A stretch of 64,000 nucleotides of DNA, from contig JAEYHZ010000037.1 in NCBI GenBank assembly GCA_023409265.1, forward strand, positions 124,001-188,000, written 5' to 3'. A program made the translations under genes and the position numbers. This stretch comes from Bacillota bacterium (GTDB taxonomy: Bacteria > Bacillota > Clostridia > Acetivibrionales > DSM-1351). The notes under the pieces were generated by a model that searched no databases, was not told the origin of the DNA, and saw only the letters and a program-made list of their open reading frames with translations. Below are positions 45,222-55,626 of the stretch, piece by piece (the stretch's first letter is position 1; each line of letters starts with the position of its first letter).

Positions 45222-47210
45222 ATGTATCAATATGAGACGTTAAAAGCAGGTAAACTGCACTTACAGATCAGCAGTGACGGAAGCCAGGTAATATGGTCTG
45301 CAAAGGAGCTTCCGCTGGAAAATGTGGAGCAGGCTGATTTCTGGCGTTGTCACATGGACGATGGATATTACCGTTCCATGACAATACGTTCCTCGAAACA
45401 AAAAGGTACTATAAAAAAAATTAATGATGAAATCATTGTAAGTTATCCTCAGTTGACAGGTGACGACGGACGGGTATTTGAAACCAGGCTCAAAATTCAT
45501 ATCAAGGCTTCAGTCAATACTTATGAATCATTTGAGATGTGGGCGGAAGTGGACAACCAAAGTGGAGCAAGGCTTAATGAGTTACAGCTTCCGTTTGTGG
45601 ATCTTTCTGCAATTGCCTCCCTTGAACGTAAAAAAGACATCTATTATAAAATGAACGGGCTGGGGGAAAAAATCATAAACCCGTGGGAAGCTCTTAAAAA
45701 ATCACACAGCGAGTATATGGCGGCAGACTACAATGAGATATGGAATATGGTGCAGTATCCCTGCGATGCGGCTATGTGCTGGTTCGGTGTGGAAAGCGGA
45801 GGACATTTCCTGTATGTGGGCCGCCATGACAGTCAATTCCGCTCGGCGACACTGGCGGCGGGGCTGAATCCGCGAAACGCCCATCCCAGGATGATTCTTT
45901 CAATTTCCAACTATATACTGGTTCAACCGGGAGAAAGGCTGGAAAGTGCACACTCTGTGATTTCTCTGAACGAGGGGGATTGGAGAACAGGCTCCGATAT
46001 CTATGGAAACTGGGCCAGAGACAACTGGTATTCAGTGCCTGAAAAACCTGTGTGGGTTCAGGATATGCCGGGCTGGCAGAGAATAATCCTGAGGCACCAG
46101 TATGGTGAGGTATTTTTCAGGTATGAGGATTTGCCCCGTATTTATGAAGAGGGTATGAAATACGGACTCAATACGCTTCTGGTGTTTGGATGGTGGAAGG
46201 GCCGGTTTGACAACGGCTATCCCCTTTATGAGGCCGACCCGGAGCTGGGCGGGGAGCAAGGCTTGAAGGATGCCATCGCACGGGTACGTCAGATGGGAGG
46301 GCATGTAGCACTGTATACCAACGGGGTCCTTATTGATATAACTACGGACTATTATAAGGAAACTGGCCGGAAGATATGCCGCAAGGATATAGATCTCAAT
46401 GAATACCGTGAGCACTACCAATTTTCAAACGATGGCATGCTGCTGCGGAGCTACGGCTACAAGAGCTTTGTATCGGCCTGTCAGGCAACCGACCAGTGGC
46501 AGGAAAAGCTGCTGGAAAATGGAAGGACAAAGCTTTCCTTTGGTCCCGACTCCATATTTTATGACCAAATGGGGGGACATTTGCCGAAAATCTGCTTTGA
46601 TGAAACCCATAAGCATGGAAGACGCGGAGATACCGAGGCTAAATGGCGCATTGAGAATATGGATGCCATAGTGAGGTTGTGCGGACCGGAAGTGGCTTAC
46701 GGAACTGAGCAGTGTGTTGACGCTTTTGCACCTCACGTTCATTACCACCATGGCTGCCAGTACGGTAATTTCTATGGCGAAACTGCTTTTCCGGAGCTGT
46801 TTCTGAGGACTTTCCCCGAGCCCATAATGTCTGACAGATTTCTGCATGATGACCGTGACGATTTTAAAAGGATCCTCAACTATTCATTTGCCTATGGTTT
46901 CCGGTTTGACGTTTCGGTATACCGGGGCAGGAAGTCCATAATCAGTGATTTGCCCGGCTATGCAGCATATGTTAAAAAGCTGCTGGATTTGAAAAAAATG
47001 TACAGCGGTCATTTCTACAGGGGGCGTTTTGTGTGCAGGCTTACTCCTGTTTTACCGGAAAAAGTGCGCATGACCCAGTATGAAGATGCAGAACGACAAA
47101 TCCTGCTGGTACTCTGGAACGATTCGGACAGACCCGTGGAATTCACAGTTTGCGGTCAGTCAGTAAAGCTGGCTTCACAGGATGTGACCTGTTTACCCTG
47201 GAAAGGCTGA
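45222..47210 (+). CDS. DUF6259-type glycoside hydrolase-like TIM-barrel protein
   Basis: A 662-residue cytoplasmic protein. The N-terminal 230 residues are a beta-sandwich like those of alpha-galactosidase families. The centre is a TIM barrel with LVFGWWKGRFDNGYPLYE, GGHVALYTNGVLID and SIFYDQMGGH (candidate nucleophile Asp). The C-terminus is a short beta domain. It resembles DUF6259 proteins, which relate to GH36/GH101-like alpha-glycosidases. The substrate is unknown, and the link to GH activity is inference. Co-transcribed with the aldose epimerase six bases downstream. Confidence 0.7.
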   Translation: MYQYETLKAGKLHLQISSDGSQVIWSAKELPLENVEQADFWRCHMDDGYYRSMTIRSSKQKGTIKKINDEIIVSYPQLTGDDGRVFETRLKIHIKASVNTYESFEMWAEVDNQSGARLNELQLPFVDLSAIASLERKKDIYYKMNGLGEKIINPWEALKKSHSEYMAADYNEIWNMVQYPCDAAMCWFGVESGGHFLYVGRHDSQFRSATLAAGLNPRNAHPRMILSISNYILVQPGERLESAHSVISLNEGDWRTGSDIYGNWARDNWYSVPEKPVWVQDMPGWQRIILRHQYGEVFFRYEDLPRIYEEGMKYGLNTLLVFGWWKGRFDNGYPLYEADPELGGEQGLKDAIARVRQMGGHVALYTNGVLIDITTDYYKETGRKICRKDIDLNEYREHYQFSNDGMLLRSYGYKSFVSACQATDQWQEKLLENGRTKLSFGPDSIFYDQMGGHLPKICFDETHKHGRRGDTEAKWRIENMDAIVRLCGPEVAYGTEQCVDAFAPHVHYHHGCQYGNFYGETAFPELFLRTFPEPIMSDRFLHDDRDDFKRILNYSFAYGFRFDVSVYRGRKSIISDLPGYAAYVKKLLDLKKMYSGHFYRGRFVCRLTPVLPEKVRMTQYEDAERQILLVLWNDSDRPVEFTVCGQSVKLASQDVTCLPWKG

Positions 47211-47216
47211 AACTCT

Positions 47217-48062
47217 ATGCTTGAAAATTGTATACACTTAGGCTTCAAGGACTGGGAGGCTGAAGTATTGCCCTCTTTTGGGGCGAATTTGATTTCACTT
47301 AAATATAAAGGTCTCCCGGTTTTACGGACACCGGATAGTATTGAACAGCTGAAGGAAAATCCATGCCTGTATGGAAATCCCGTGCTCTTTCCTCCAAATA
47401 GGACGGCAGACGGTATTTTCCTGTTTGAAGAAAAGGAATATCATCTGCCGGTGAACGAACCGCATACAGGCAACCATCTGCATGGTATGCTGTACAATGC
47501 ACCCTTTGATGTGCTTGAATTAACAGACAACAGTGCCGTATGCCTGTTAAAAAACAGAGGCAGGTGGTTCCCCTTTGACTTCTCCGTGAAGATTTCCTTT
47601 AATCTTGATGGGGGAGGCCTGACCCAATACATAGAGATCTGCAATGACGGCAGCTGCAGCATGCCGGTTCTTTTGGGCTTTCATACCAGCTTCACCGCAC
47701 CGGCGGAATTTTCGGTGTCCATAAAGGAGCGCTGGGAAAGAGACGGCCGTCATCTTCCTACAGGAAAACTCAGCCCTCTGAATGAACACGAGCTTTGTTT
47801 CAAAAAGGGCTGTGCTTCCGAGGGACAGATCATTTCAGACTACTATACCGCTGAAAACCAATATGCACGTCTGGGACACGTTTTATATCAGGTTTCTCCC
47901 GAATTTACCCAGTGGGTGCTTTACAACGGCGGAGGCAATAAGGACTTTTTGTGTGTCGAGCCTCAGACCGGCCCTGTAAACGGTCTTAATACACCTGGAG
48001 GCTGTTCGGTATTGCCCCAGGGAGAATCAGCGCGGTTCTGGCTCAGGTTTTCAAGTATATAA
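47217..48062 (+). CDS. Aldose 1-epimerase family protein
   Basis: A 281-residue mutarotase-like beta-sandwich. The substrate-binding and catalytic histidines are in TGNHLHGMLYNAPF and LLGFHTSFT, and the likely Glu is in FLCVEPQTGPVNG. It would convert between alpha and beta anomers of the sugar released by the locus hydrolases, preparing it for the isomerase. It lies six bases after the DUF6259-type gene, so the two are clearly one operon. Confidence 0.88.
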   Translation: MLENCIHLGFKDWEAEVLPSFGANLISLKYKGLPVLRTPDSIEQLKENPCLYGNPVLFPPNRTADGIFLFEEKEYHLPVNEPHTGNHLHGMLYNAPFDVLELTDNSAVCLLKNRGRWFPFDFSVKISFNLDGGGLTQYIEICNDGSCSMPVLLGFHTSFTAPAEFSVSIKERWERDGRHLPTGKLSPLNEHELCFKKGCASEGQIISDYYTAENQYARLGHVLYQVSPEFTQWVLYNGGGNKDFLCVEPQTGPVNGLNTPGGCSVLPQGESARFWLRFSSI

Positions 48063-48450
48063 AACGTAATTTCAATTATCCTATGCAAGCTTTATCGTCA
48101 AAATGTTTTCTGAGAAAATCAGACAAGAAGGCATTTATCGCAGCATGCCAATAATATCAGAATTATTGGACTACCTTTCATTATATATTTTTAATGTTTT
48201 CTCAGATTGTTCCAAATCTTACACAAAACTTTTATCCTCTATTAAAAATAACGGAAAGTTAACAGTAACCGTACAGATTAATCAGGTTTTATTAAATATA
48301 CTTAGGAATGATTAAATAATGACCAGGAATTTACTGAAAGGTTATTTCCGGCCGGGATCAGGGTTATTATTCAAGCGTTTCATAATATGTATTGGGCTGA
48401 TTTGGCTAATATATGAGCAAAGAAACTTAAAATAAGCAATGGAGGTAGTC
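48063..48450. other. Intergenic region, no confident gene
   Basis: 388 bp before the large surface protein. A 70-codon frame at 48,103 lacks a ribosome-binding site and family resemblance. No strong terminator or riboswitch was seen. The promoter of the next gene should be here. Confidence 0.5.
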
Positions 48451-51400
48451 ATGAAAAACATTCTGAAAAAAATAGTTGCAGGGGTATGCACCTTCGCGCT
48501 GACATTCTCAATGTTTGCAGTCAGCGGAGGAGTAGCAGCTGCGCAAAAGGCAGCCAATATAATAGTAACAGAAGTCTATATGGATGATATAGACAGGCCC
48601 CAATGGATTCCCACAGGTTCCGCAGTATTTGACCCTATGGAATATGTGGAGATTTACAATCCTACTGATAGCGATGTAAACCTTTCCAGAGATTACAAAC
48701 TATATCATTACAGAAAATCTGAAAACAAAGAATACCAGATGCTTTTATACGGGCAGACTTCGGATGTCATAATCCCTGCCAACAGCTGTGCCGTGCTTTG
48801 GGCATATTATTCAAGCAAGTACAGCGCAGCGGCTGAAAGCCAGACGCCAACCGTCAACGATTTCCGCAGTGCATTCGGCATCGATGGAAGCGTGCCGGTG
48901 TATAAAATAGACTCATCGTCATGTAAAGGTTTTTACAATACATATAACGGGAGTATGAGGATAAAGAGCAGCAGCGGAAGTTTGATATATGAAGCTGCTT
49001 ATACACCCTCAACTGATTCGGCAGACGGTAAAAGCATTGAATTCCGTGCTCCCGCCGAGGGCACTGTCATGCTGGTTTATAAGCAAAAATCGGTTCCAAA
49101 TCCCGGAGTGGTTTCAGAAGAACAATATACTCCTCCCATGATTCCCAATCAGCCGGTTATATCAAATATCTCTGCCAGGGACCATTATTCCGTAGAGGAA
49201 CCATTCACAGTCTCAGCCGATTTTACCGATACCCAGAGTGCCAGTCTTTTTTTGAAGCAAAGTGATTCTACCGGCTTCCAGCAGATCCCCATGAAAAGCA
49301 CCGGAACCGGCAAATTCGGTGTAACTGTCCCCCGTACCAAACTATGGGGGGATACTGTGACCTGGTATATTGAAGCTTACAACGATACAAAAACCACCAG
49401 GTCGGAGGAGAAAATTTCCGGCATCCAATATACCTATGATCCGTCAAAACAACCGCAGGTACTGATGACAGAGCTTAAAACCGAGGATACCGGTTATAAT
49501 TATCTTGAATTTTACAATAATTCCGATCATACTATAAACTTTAACCATTATAATGTATTTTATGAATACCCGTCGGGTTTGTCATATTTACGCTGGACCT
49601 TTGCCACCAATGCCCTTTATATAGAACCTGGAAAAACTCTGGTAGTATGGATAAACGATGATGAGAAAACAGTTGCGCAATTTAATCAACACTATGGTGT
49701 AGCACTGGAAGAAAATAAGTCCATCATTAAAGTCGATTATTCAGGTATGAGCCCTGATATTGAAAGAACCATAAAATTGGGTAATGTATATCAAAATCCT
49801 ATTGTTTTAGGTACTTACCATGAAGATGATATAGATGACACTGCAAAAACTACCACCATCGACTATACATACAGCAGGGATAACGGGATGCGTATGGTCA
49901 AGGCTGACACAAAAAGCACTCCCACTCCAGGAAGTGTAAAAGCCTGGCAGGTACCTGCCCAAAGGGTTACCTTTGACAATTACGGAGGATATGAGGACGA
50001 CGGGAGTACTATGGTGCTCAGACCCAGAGAGGCAGTACCGCAATCCATAGAAGAGGGTAATGCTTTAAATGCAGCCTTTGACTGTTATGATACTGCAACC
50101 GGAGTAAATACCATAGAGACATACTACAAGTTTGATGACGAAACCCAGTACAGAGTTAAGCTTGAAAAAACGCAGCGTATTGCCAAACAGCTCATAACCT
50201 CCATTCCGGCCAGTGAATTTCTCGGACACAGGAAGGCAACGTTCTACATAAGAGCATACAATGCTTACAGATATTATGATACCCCGGTTTACAGCGTGGA
50301 CATCAATCCAACGGTGAAAACTGAAGGTATCAGCCTAAATATATACGATGATAAGGTTGTGAGCGGAGTCATTCCTGTTTCGGCAATAATGTTGAACGGA
50401 GACGATGATATAAATATTGAAATTGACGGTCAGCCTCAGTCTCTTGCACCGGTTTTGCATAACGGAGCATATTTCTCATACAAGTCCGATAATCTGACTT
50501 CCTATTATAAAAATGCCATAACTGTGGGAGGCAAAGCTGTAAAGCTGCTGTCCAGCTGGGCAGGAGTGGGCTTGAAAGGAGCTCATATAGACAGTGGCGA
50601 TTTTGTCAGAAAGGCCGACGGAGATTATGAGGTGACGGTTACACTCCGCGCAGGTACCGAAGGAAGTCCCTTTCAGGAGGGCGGAACCTATGCAGGCTTT
50701 GCAATGAGCAATATGGCACTTTATTTACCGGATGGCACATTTATTTATCCCGACAATGGAATAAACTATTCGGATAAATATACAATTGGTGGCAGCAGTC
50801 TATCACTGGATGTACATTTTACAATTCCGGAGGAAATGCTCAAGGGTAGAGGTCTTCAACTTGATACGGCGGCGCTGGCTGAGGGAAGACATATTATAAA
50901 GGCTTCCGCGGGCGGCAGCACTGCAAGTGCGCCCATTATTTCAGACAATGCCGGGCCAGGTGTAGATATAGGTATTGAAGAGGGACAAAAGCTTGATCAG
51001 GGATTTGTTATTTCACCGGCAGCAAATGACAGCGGTAGCGGTATTGACAGTTCTAAAACCCAAGCGGTCCTGGACGGCAGAAAAATATCACTGCCATATA
51101 CGGTTTCCTCAAGTGATATCGGCAACGGGTCGCATGTACTGAATGTTTCCTTCACTGATAAGCTGGGACAAACAACTCAGAAATCCGTTACCTTCGTTAC
51201 CGACATTACCATACCTGAGGCTGCGGTAAATCAGATTGAACAGAAAAGCAGCACATCGGCGGCCATATCGGTAGGGGTGAACGGCGGTTATAAGACCGGA
51301 GTTACAGCAACTTTTATGGAAGGAAAAAAGTTTTCTCTTCAACAGAACAATATTCTGGTAAGCTCGGGATCAGGGGACAATCCAATATTTGACGGCAGTT

Positions 51401-54400
51401 CAAGCAGTTTGAGTACAAGCAGTGACAGAGAGCTTCCGTATCAGCTTTTCCAAATACAGACAGGAGAACTGAAGGATGAGGATCTGATTGAGGCCGATTG
51501 GAAAGGCAGCAGCAATGCACCGGGTACTCTGCAGATGTTTGTGCTCAATGTGGCTGATAACAAGTGGGAGCCGATTGCTACCGAAACTCAGGGAGAAATA
51601 AATGCTTCCTTTAAGGCGAAAAATCACATAAGAGACGGTTCGGCACTGCTGCTGGTACAAAACCGGAGTGAAGGCAGCCTTCCGTCCACATCAGGCGGGA
51701 GTACGGCTCAAAACTCAGGAGATAGCTCCAATGAAGGCAGCCAGGCATGGGATGGTACAGGTGTACCTGAAAATTATGACTTCAGCTTTGCATGGATATC
51801 CGATCCGCAGTATTATGTGGAAAGCTGGCCTGACCATTATCCCGAAATGAATCAATGGATTCTGGATAATCGTAGCAAATATAATATTAAGTATACCATT
51901 AATACAGGAGATTTGATTGATGAATGGGACCGGGAGGAGCAATGGAAGATATCCGATCAGGCACAGAAAATGTTTGATGATGCGGGAATGCCCAATGGAG
52001 TCCTTGCGGGGAACCATGATGTGGCATCGGGAAATGAGGAATATGACAGCTACTGGAAGTATTTCGGAGAAGACAGGTATATTAAAAATGTCTATTATGG
52101 AGGTTCCTACCGCAATAATCTTGGACACTACGATTTGATTTCAGCCGGAGGACAGGACTTTATCATTCTGTATATGAGCTGGGATTGCTATCAGCCCGAG
52201 GTGGACTGGATGAACGAGGTTCTGGCGAAATATCCCGGGCGCAAGGCAATCATTGCCATGCACAGATACCTGAAACAGGGCGGAACACTGGATTATTCAG
52301 GTATGCTTGTCCAGGAAAAAGTTGTAGCAAAAAATCCCAATGTCTTTGCTGTAATCAACGGACATTACTTCGGGGCCGCAATCAAGGTTGACGGTTTCGA
52401 CGATAACGGAGATGGTGTAAAGGAACGTAAGGTATATCAGATCTGTACCGATTACCAGGGAGCAGCCGAAGGAGGTCTGCAATACATAAAAATGCTCTAT
52501 TTCGACCTCAAAAACGATAAGATCTATATGAATTCCTATTCCCCTTATTTAAATGACTTTAATTATTTTGACAATCCTAAATTAAGCTCCTATGACATCG
52601 GTGTAACAGCTTCTTCCCAGGATATTTATGAATTGGATGTAGATTTTGACACAAACAAAAAAACATTGGAGACCGATGGACTGGATGTGGGTGTTAATAC
52701 AAGCAACCTCATTGGAAAGCAGGAAAATGTGTCGGGGTTGGTTAACCAGCTGTGGGAAGGCTTATCACCCGATACACAGTACTGGTGGTATGCTGAAATA
52801 ACAAATGAGGAAGGTGCGGTATTGCGCACTCCGCTTACAAGTGCACGGACTGCTCCAGGTACCCTGGAGGTACCGGTAATATCATCGGTAATACCGGGAG
52901 ATGCCCATGTTTTGATCGGCTGGAATCCGGTGTCTGATGCAGAAGGCTATAAAATATTCTCGGGTGCGGTACCGGGTATATATGACACTGAACTGGGTAC
53001 TGTAGGAAGTTTGACAAACAGCTATGATGCGACCGGACTTGTAAATGGGAAAAAATACTACTTTGCAGTAAAGGCTGTCAGCGGAAATATTGAGCGAGCT
53101 TACTCCAGGGAGGTAATGGCTGAACCTTACGCTGCAGCAGCAGGCGCACCTGAAATACTGTCTGCAGCTGCCGGAGATGGCGGTGTTAAAATCAGTTGGA
53201 GCCATGTTGAAGGTGCCTCGGGCTACAAAATATATATAGACACAATATATATGAGTACAGCCGGTATGAACACAACATCAATGACTACAACATCAGGCGC
53301 AATAGATATTGCCGGCGGTGATTCGACGTCTCCAGGTGCAATATATTTGGAAGAGGCCGACGGCGAAGCCGGCCGACAACGTGTAGAAAATGTTGATGGT
53401 ACTACCTATGAATATAATGTACAAAATCTTACAAATGGTACGCTCTATTACATAGCTGTAACAGCAGTCAATGCACAGGGCGAAAGCTCATTATCCAACC
53501 AGGCAGGTGCAGTTCCTTCGGGTATTCCAGTTCCGCCCGGCGGTGTTTTGGCGGCAGCCGGGAATTCGGAAATTGTATTGACCTGGAACAGTGCTGCGGG
53601 AGCAGTCAGTTATAAAATATACAAATCTGAAACCTCAGGAGTATACGGGACAGCCATAGCCTCGGTAGACGGTACTGTGCTGAGCTACAGGGCTGCAGGG
53701 CTGACAAAAGGTAAGACCTATTACTTTGTTATACGGGCTGTAAATGAGCACGGAGCAAGCAAGAATTCAGACGAAATCAGTGCAGTTGCTATTGCAGTAC
53801 CTGGAGCACCTGCCGGAGTCAGTGCCGTGGCAGGCAACGGCAGTGTAACCATAAGCTTTGTTCCTCCGGAGGATAACGGTGGAAGTCCGATCACAGGATA
53901 TATTGTAACCTCAAGTCCTGGAGGCATAACCGCTACCGGAACAGGAAATACCATAGTTGTCACAGGATTGAACAACGGCACTTCCTACCGGTTTACGGTC
54001 AGAGCTGAAAATAGTGCCGGCAGCAGCCCCGAATCAACACCATCCAATGTTGTTATTCCTTACGGTTCACCGGGAAATAATGGCGGTTCTTCCAGTCCGG
54101 GTAATTCGTCGGGCAGCAATACTTCCGAAAGCAACACTTCCGGGGATACAAAAGCTCAGGCAGCTGATAAAGCCAATGTGAAAATATATGTTAACGGAAT
54201 TGAAGGAACGTTTGCTTCTGCAGTTACCGAAAAGACCGGCGGACAAACTGTTACCACTATTACTGTTGACGATAGTAAGATACAGGAAATAATAGGAGGC
54301 CTGAACAATGGGGCAAAAATCACCGTACCATTTGGCACCGGGGATGATACCTCAATATTAATGCTTAATGCTCAAAGCATTAAAAATATGGAAGCCAAGC

Positions 54401-55425
54401 AGGCTGTTCTGGAAATCAAGTCGTGTAATATGATATACTCCGTTCCTGCCGCCCTGATGGGAATAGACGGTATTCTCCCTCAATTTGGCAATAACATTGA
54501 ACTGAAGGATATAAAAGTTAAAGTGAAATTATCCCAAGTGGCCGGAGAAGCGGAAACCATGATCAGGGAAACTGCCGGAAAAAACAATTACCGGGTGGTA
54601 ACCGGGCCGTTTGAATTTGAAATAGCCTGTACAGCCGGAAGCAGAACGGTGGAGGTTTCCAATTTCAAAGGCTATGTTGAAAGGATGATGGCAATACCGG
54701 AGGGTGTTGACCCTGAAAGCATCACTACAGGTGTTGTGGCAGGAAAGGATGGGAGCTTGTTCCATGTACCTACGAGTATTATTGTCATTGACGGAAAATA
54801 TTACGCAAGGATAAACAGCCTTACTAACAGTACATATCTGCTGATAGAAAACACAAGGTCCTTTAAGGATGTTGAAAAACATTGGGCAAAGCAGGCAATA
54901 GACGACATGGGGTCAAGATTGATAGTTTCAGGTGTTTTAGATGGTAATTTCAATCCGGAAGGAAGCATAACCAGGGCGGAATTTGCTGCCGTGGTTGTGA
55001 ATGCTTTGGGTCTCAGACACACAGATAGCAGAAATAATTCCTTTGTCGACGTATCATCTCAGGCCTGGTACCATGATGCTGTTTCCATTGCAGCGGCATA
55101 TGGGCTTATGGCCGGCAGCGGAAAAGGTGAATTCAGGCCGGATGACTGGATTACGAGAGAACAGGCACTGACTGTTATTGCAAAAGCTATGGAAATTACC
55201 GGATTGAAGCCGGAAGCAAATCCTGAAGAATACCAAAAGATTCTTGCACGGTTTACCGATTGGTCAAAAGTTGCTTCATGGGCGGGAAAAGGTGTTGCAT
55301 CATGTGTGGATACGGGTATTGTTTCGGGGAAGGATGCCGGAATGCTCGTTCCCAAGGCTGACATAACCAGAGCCGAAGCTTGCGTGATTATAAGAAATCT
55401 TTTACAGAAATCAAAATTGATATAA
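48451..55425 (+). CDS. Giant S-layer-anchored LTD/metallophosphoesterase/FN3 protein
   Basis: 2,324 residues. After a signal peptide (1-33, ending GGVAAA) come a lamin-tail domain (about 36-190, ITEVYMDD-like IIVTEVYMDD), a linker, a second LTD-like domain (333-490, VLMTELKTEDTGYNYLEF), and beta-rich Ig-like segments to 1,080. A calcineurin-type phosphoesterase follows: Asp1118 in WISDPQ, NTGDLID, GNHD at 1187-1190, His1271 in AMHRY, His1305 in INGHYFGA. Fibronectin type III repeats (1,470-1,870), an unassigned module, and three SLH domains (2,135-2,324) end it. It is secreted and held to the cell surface. Substrate may be nucleotides, nucleic acids or phosphorylated glycans. Start chosen behind GGAGG. 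Confidence 0.9.
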   Translation: MKNILKKIVAGVCTFALTFSMFAVSGGVAAAQKAANIIVTEVYMDDIDRPQWIPTGSAVFDPMEYVEIYNPTDSDVNLSRDYKLYHYRKSENKEYQMLLYGQTSDVIIPANSCAVLWAYYSSKYSAAAESQTPTVNDFRSAFGIDGSVPVYKIDSSSCKGFYNTYNGSMRIKSSSGSLIYEAAYTPSTDSADGKSIEFRAPAEGTVMLVYKQKSVPNPGVVSEEQYTPPMIPNQPVISNISARDHYSVEEPFTVSADFTDTQSASLFLKQSDSTGFQQIPMKSTGTGKFGVTVPRTKLWGDTVTWYIEAYNDTKTTRSEEKISGIQYTYDPSKQPQVLMTELKTEDTGYNYLEFYNNSDHTINFNHYNVFYEYPSGLSYLRWTFATNALYIEPGKTLVVWINDDEKTVAQFNQHYGVALEENKSIIKVDYSGMSPDIERTIKLGNVYQNPIVLGTYHEDDIDDTAKTTTIDYTYSRDNGMRMVKADTKSTPTPGSVKAWQVPAQRVTFDNYGGYEDDGSTMVLRPREAVPQSIEEGNALNAAFDCYDTATGVNTIETYYKFDDETQYRVKLEKTQRIAKQLITSIPASEFLGHRKATFYIRAYNAYRYYDTPVYSVDINPTVKTEGISLNIYDDKVVSGVIPVSAIMLNGDDDINIEIDGQPQSLAPVLHNGAYFSYKSDNLTSYYKNAITVGGKAVKLLSSWAGVGLKGAHIDSGDFVRKADGDYEVTVTLRAGTEGSPFQEGGTYAGFAMSNMALYLPDGTFIYPDNGINYSDKYTIGGSSLSLDVHFTIPEEMLKGRGLQLDTAALAEGRHIIKASAGGSTASAPIISDNAGPGVDIGIEEGQKLDQGFVISPAANDSGSGIDSSKTQAVLDGRKISLPYTVSSSDIGNGSHVLNVSFTDKLGQTTQKSVTFVTDITIPEAAVNQIEQKSSTSAAISVGVNGGYKTGVTATFMEGKKFSLQQNNILVSSGSGDNPIFDGSSSSLSTSSDRELPYQLFQIQTGELKDEDLIEADWKGSSNAPGTLQMFVLNVADNKWEPIATETQGEINASFKAKNHIRDGSALLLVQNRSEGSLPSTSGGSTAQNSGDSSNEGSQAWDGTGVPENYDFSFAWISDPQYYVESWPDHYPEMNQWILDNRSKYNIKYTINTGDLIDEWDREEQWKISDQAQKMFDDAGMPNGVLAGNHDVASGNEEYDSYWKYFGEDRYIKNVYYGGSYRNNLGHYDLISAGGQDFIILYMSWDCYQPEVDWMNEVLAKYPGRKAIIAMHRYLKQGGTLDYSGMLVQEKVVAKNPNVFAVINGHYFGAAIKVDGFDDNGDGVKERKVYQICTDYQGAAEGGLQYIKMLYFDLKNDKIYMNSYSPYLNDFNYFDNPKLSSYDIGVTASSQDIYELDVDFDTNKKTLETDGLDVGVNTSNLIGKQENVSGLVNQLWEGLSPDTQYWWYAEITNEEGAVLRTPLTSARTAPGTLEVPVISSVIPGDAHVLIGWNPVSDAEGYKIFSGAVPGIYDTELGTVGSLTNSYDATGLVNGKKYYFAVKAVSGNIERAYSREVMAEPYAAAAGAPEILSAAAGDGGVKISWSHVEGASGYKIYIDTIYMSTAGMNTTSMTTTSGAIDIAGGDSTSPGAIYLEEADGEAGRQRVENVDGTTYEYNVQNLTNGTLYYIAVTAVNAQGESSLSNQAGAVPSGIPVPPGGVLAAAGNSEIVLTWNSAAGAVSYKIYKSETSGVYGTAIASVDGTVLSYRAAGLTKGKTYYFVIRAVNEHGASKNSDEISAVAIAVPGAPAGVSAVAGNGSVTISFVPPEDNGGSPITGYIVTSSPGGITATGTGNTIVVTGLNNGTSYRFTVRAENSAGSSPESTPSNVVIPYGSPGNNGGSSSPGNSSGSNTSESNTSGDTKAQAADKANVKIYVNGIEGTFASAVTEKTGGQTVTTITVDDSKIQEIIGGLNNGAKITVPFGTGDDTSILMLNAQSIKNMEAKQAVLEIKSCNMIYSVPAALMGIDGILPQFGNNIELKDIKVKVKLSQVAGEAETMIRETAGKNNYRVVTGPFEFEIACTAGSRTVEVSNFKGYVERMMAIPEGVDPESITTGVVAGKDGSLFHVPTSIIVIDGKYYARINSLTNSTYLLIENTRSFKDVEKHWAKQAIDDMGSRLIVSGVLDGNFNPEGSITRAEFAAVVVNALGLRHTDSRNNSFVDVSSQAWYHDAVSIAAAYGLMAGSGKGEFRPDDWITREQALTVIAKAMEITGLKPEANPEEYQKILARFTDWSKVASWAGKGVASCVDTGIVSGKDAGMLVPKADITRAEACVIIRNLLQKSKLI

Positions 55426-55440
55426 TATTTTAATGAATAA

Positions 55441-55595
55441 GGAGCTGTTGCAAAACTAACACAATTTAAATACTTGTGAAACATTTAATAGTGCTCCCTT
55501 ACGGGCTTCAAGAAATGGATAGCTCACAAAGTACATTTTGAATTTGTACGGCTTATCACAAGTATTTTTGCTGTGTCTTATTTTGTGACAGCCCC
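55441..55595. mobile_element. MITE with 39-40-bp imperfect terminal inverted repeats
   Basis: 155-bp non-coding element. The left end begins GGAGCTGTTGCAAAACTAAC; the complement of the right end begins GGGGCTGTCACAAAATAAG; both arms end at AAATACTTGTGA. The GGGGCTGTCACAAAA-type ends recall IS1182-family transposons, whose transposase is absent here. No clear target-site duplication was seen. It lies 15 bp after the giant gene and 31 bp before a HAD gene. Confidence 0.75.
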
Positions 55596-55626
55596 AATCA
55601 TATTAATATAAAGGAATGTTGGGGAC

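Noticed and set aside
48103..48315. 70-codon open frame before the giant gene
   Set aside because: No ribosome-binding site and no recognisable features; likely chance.
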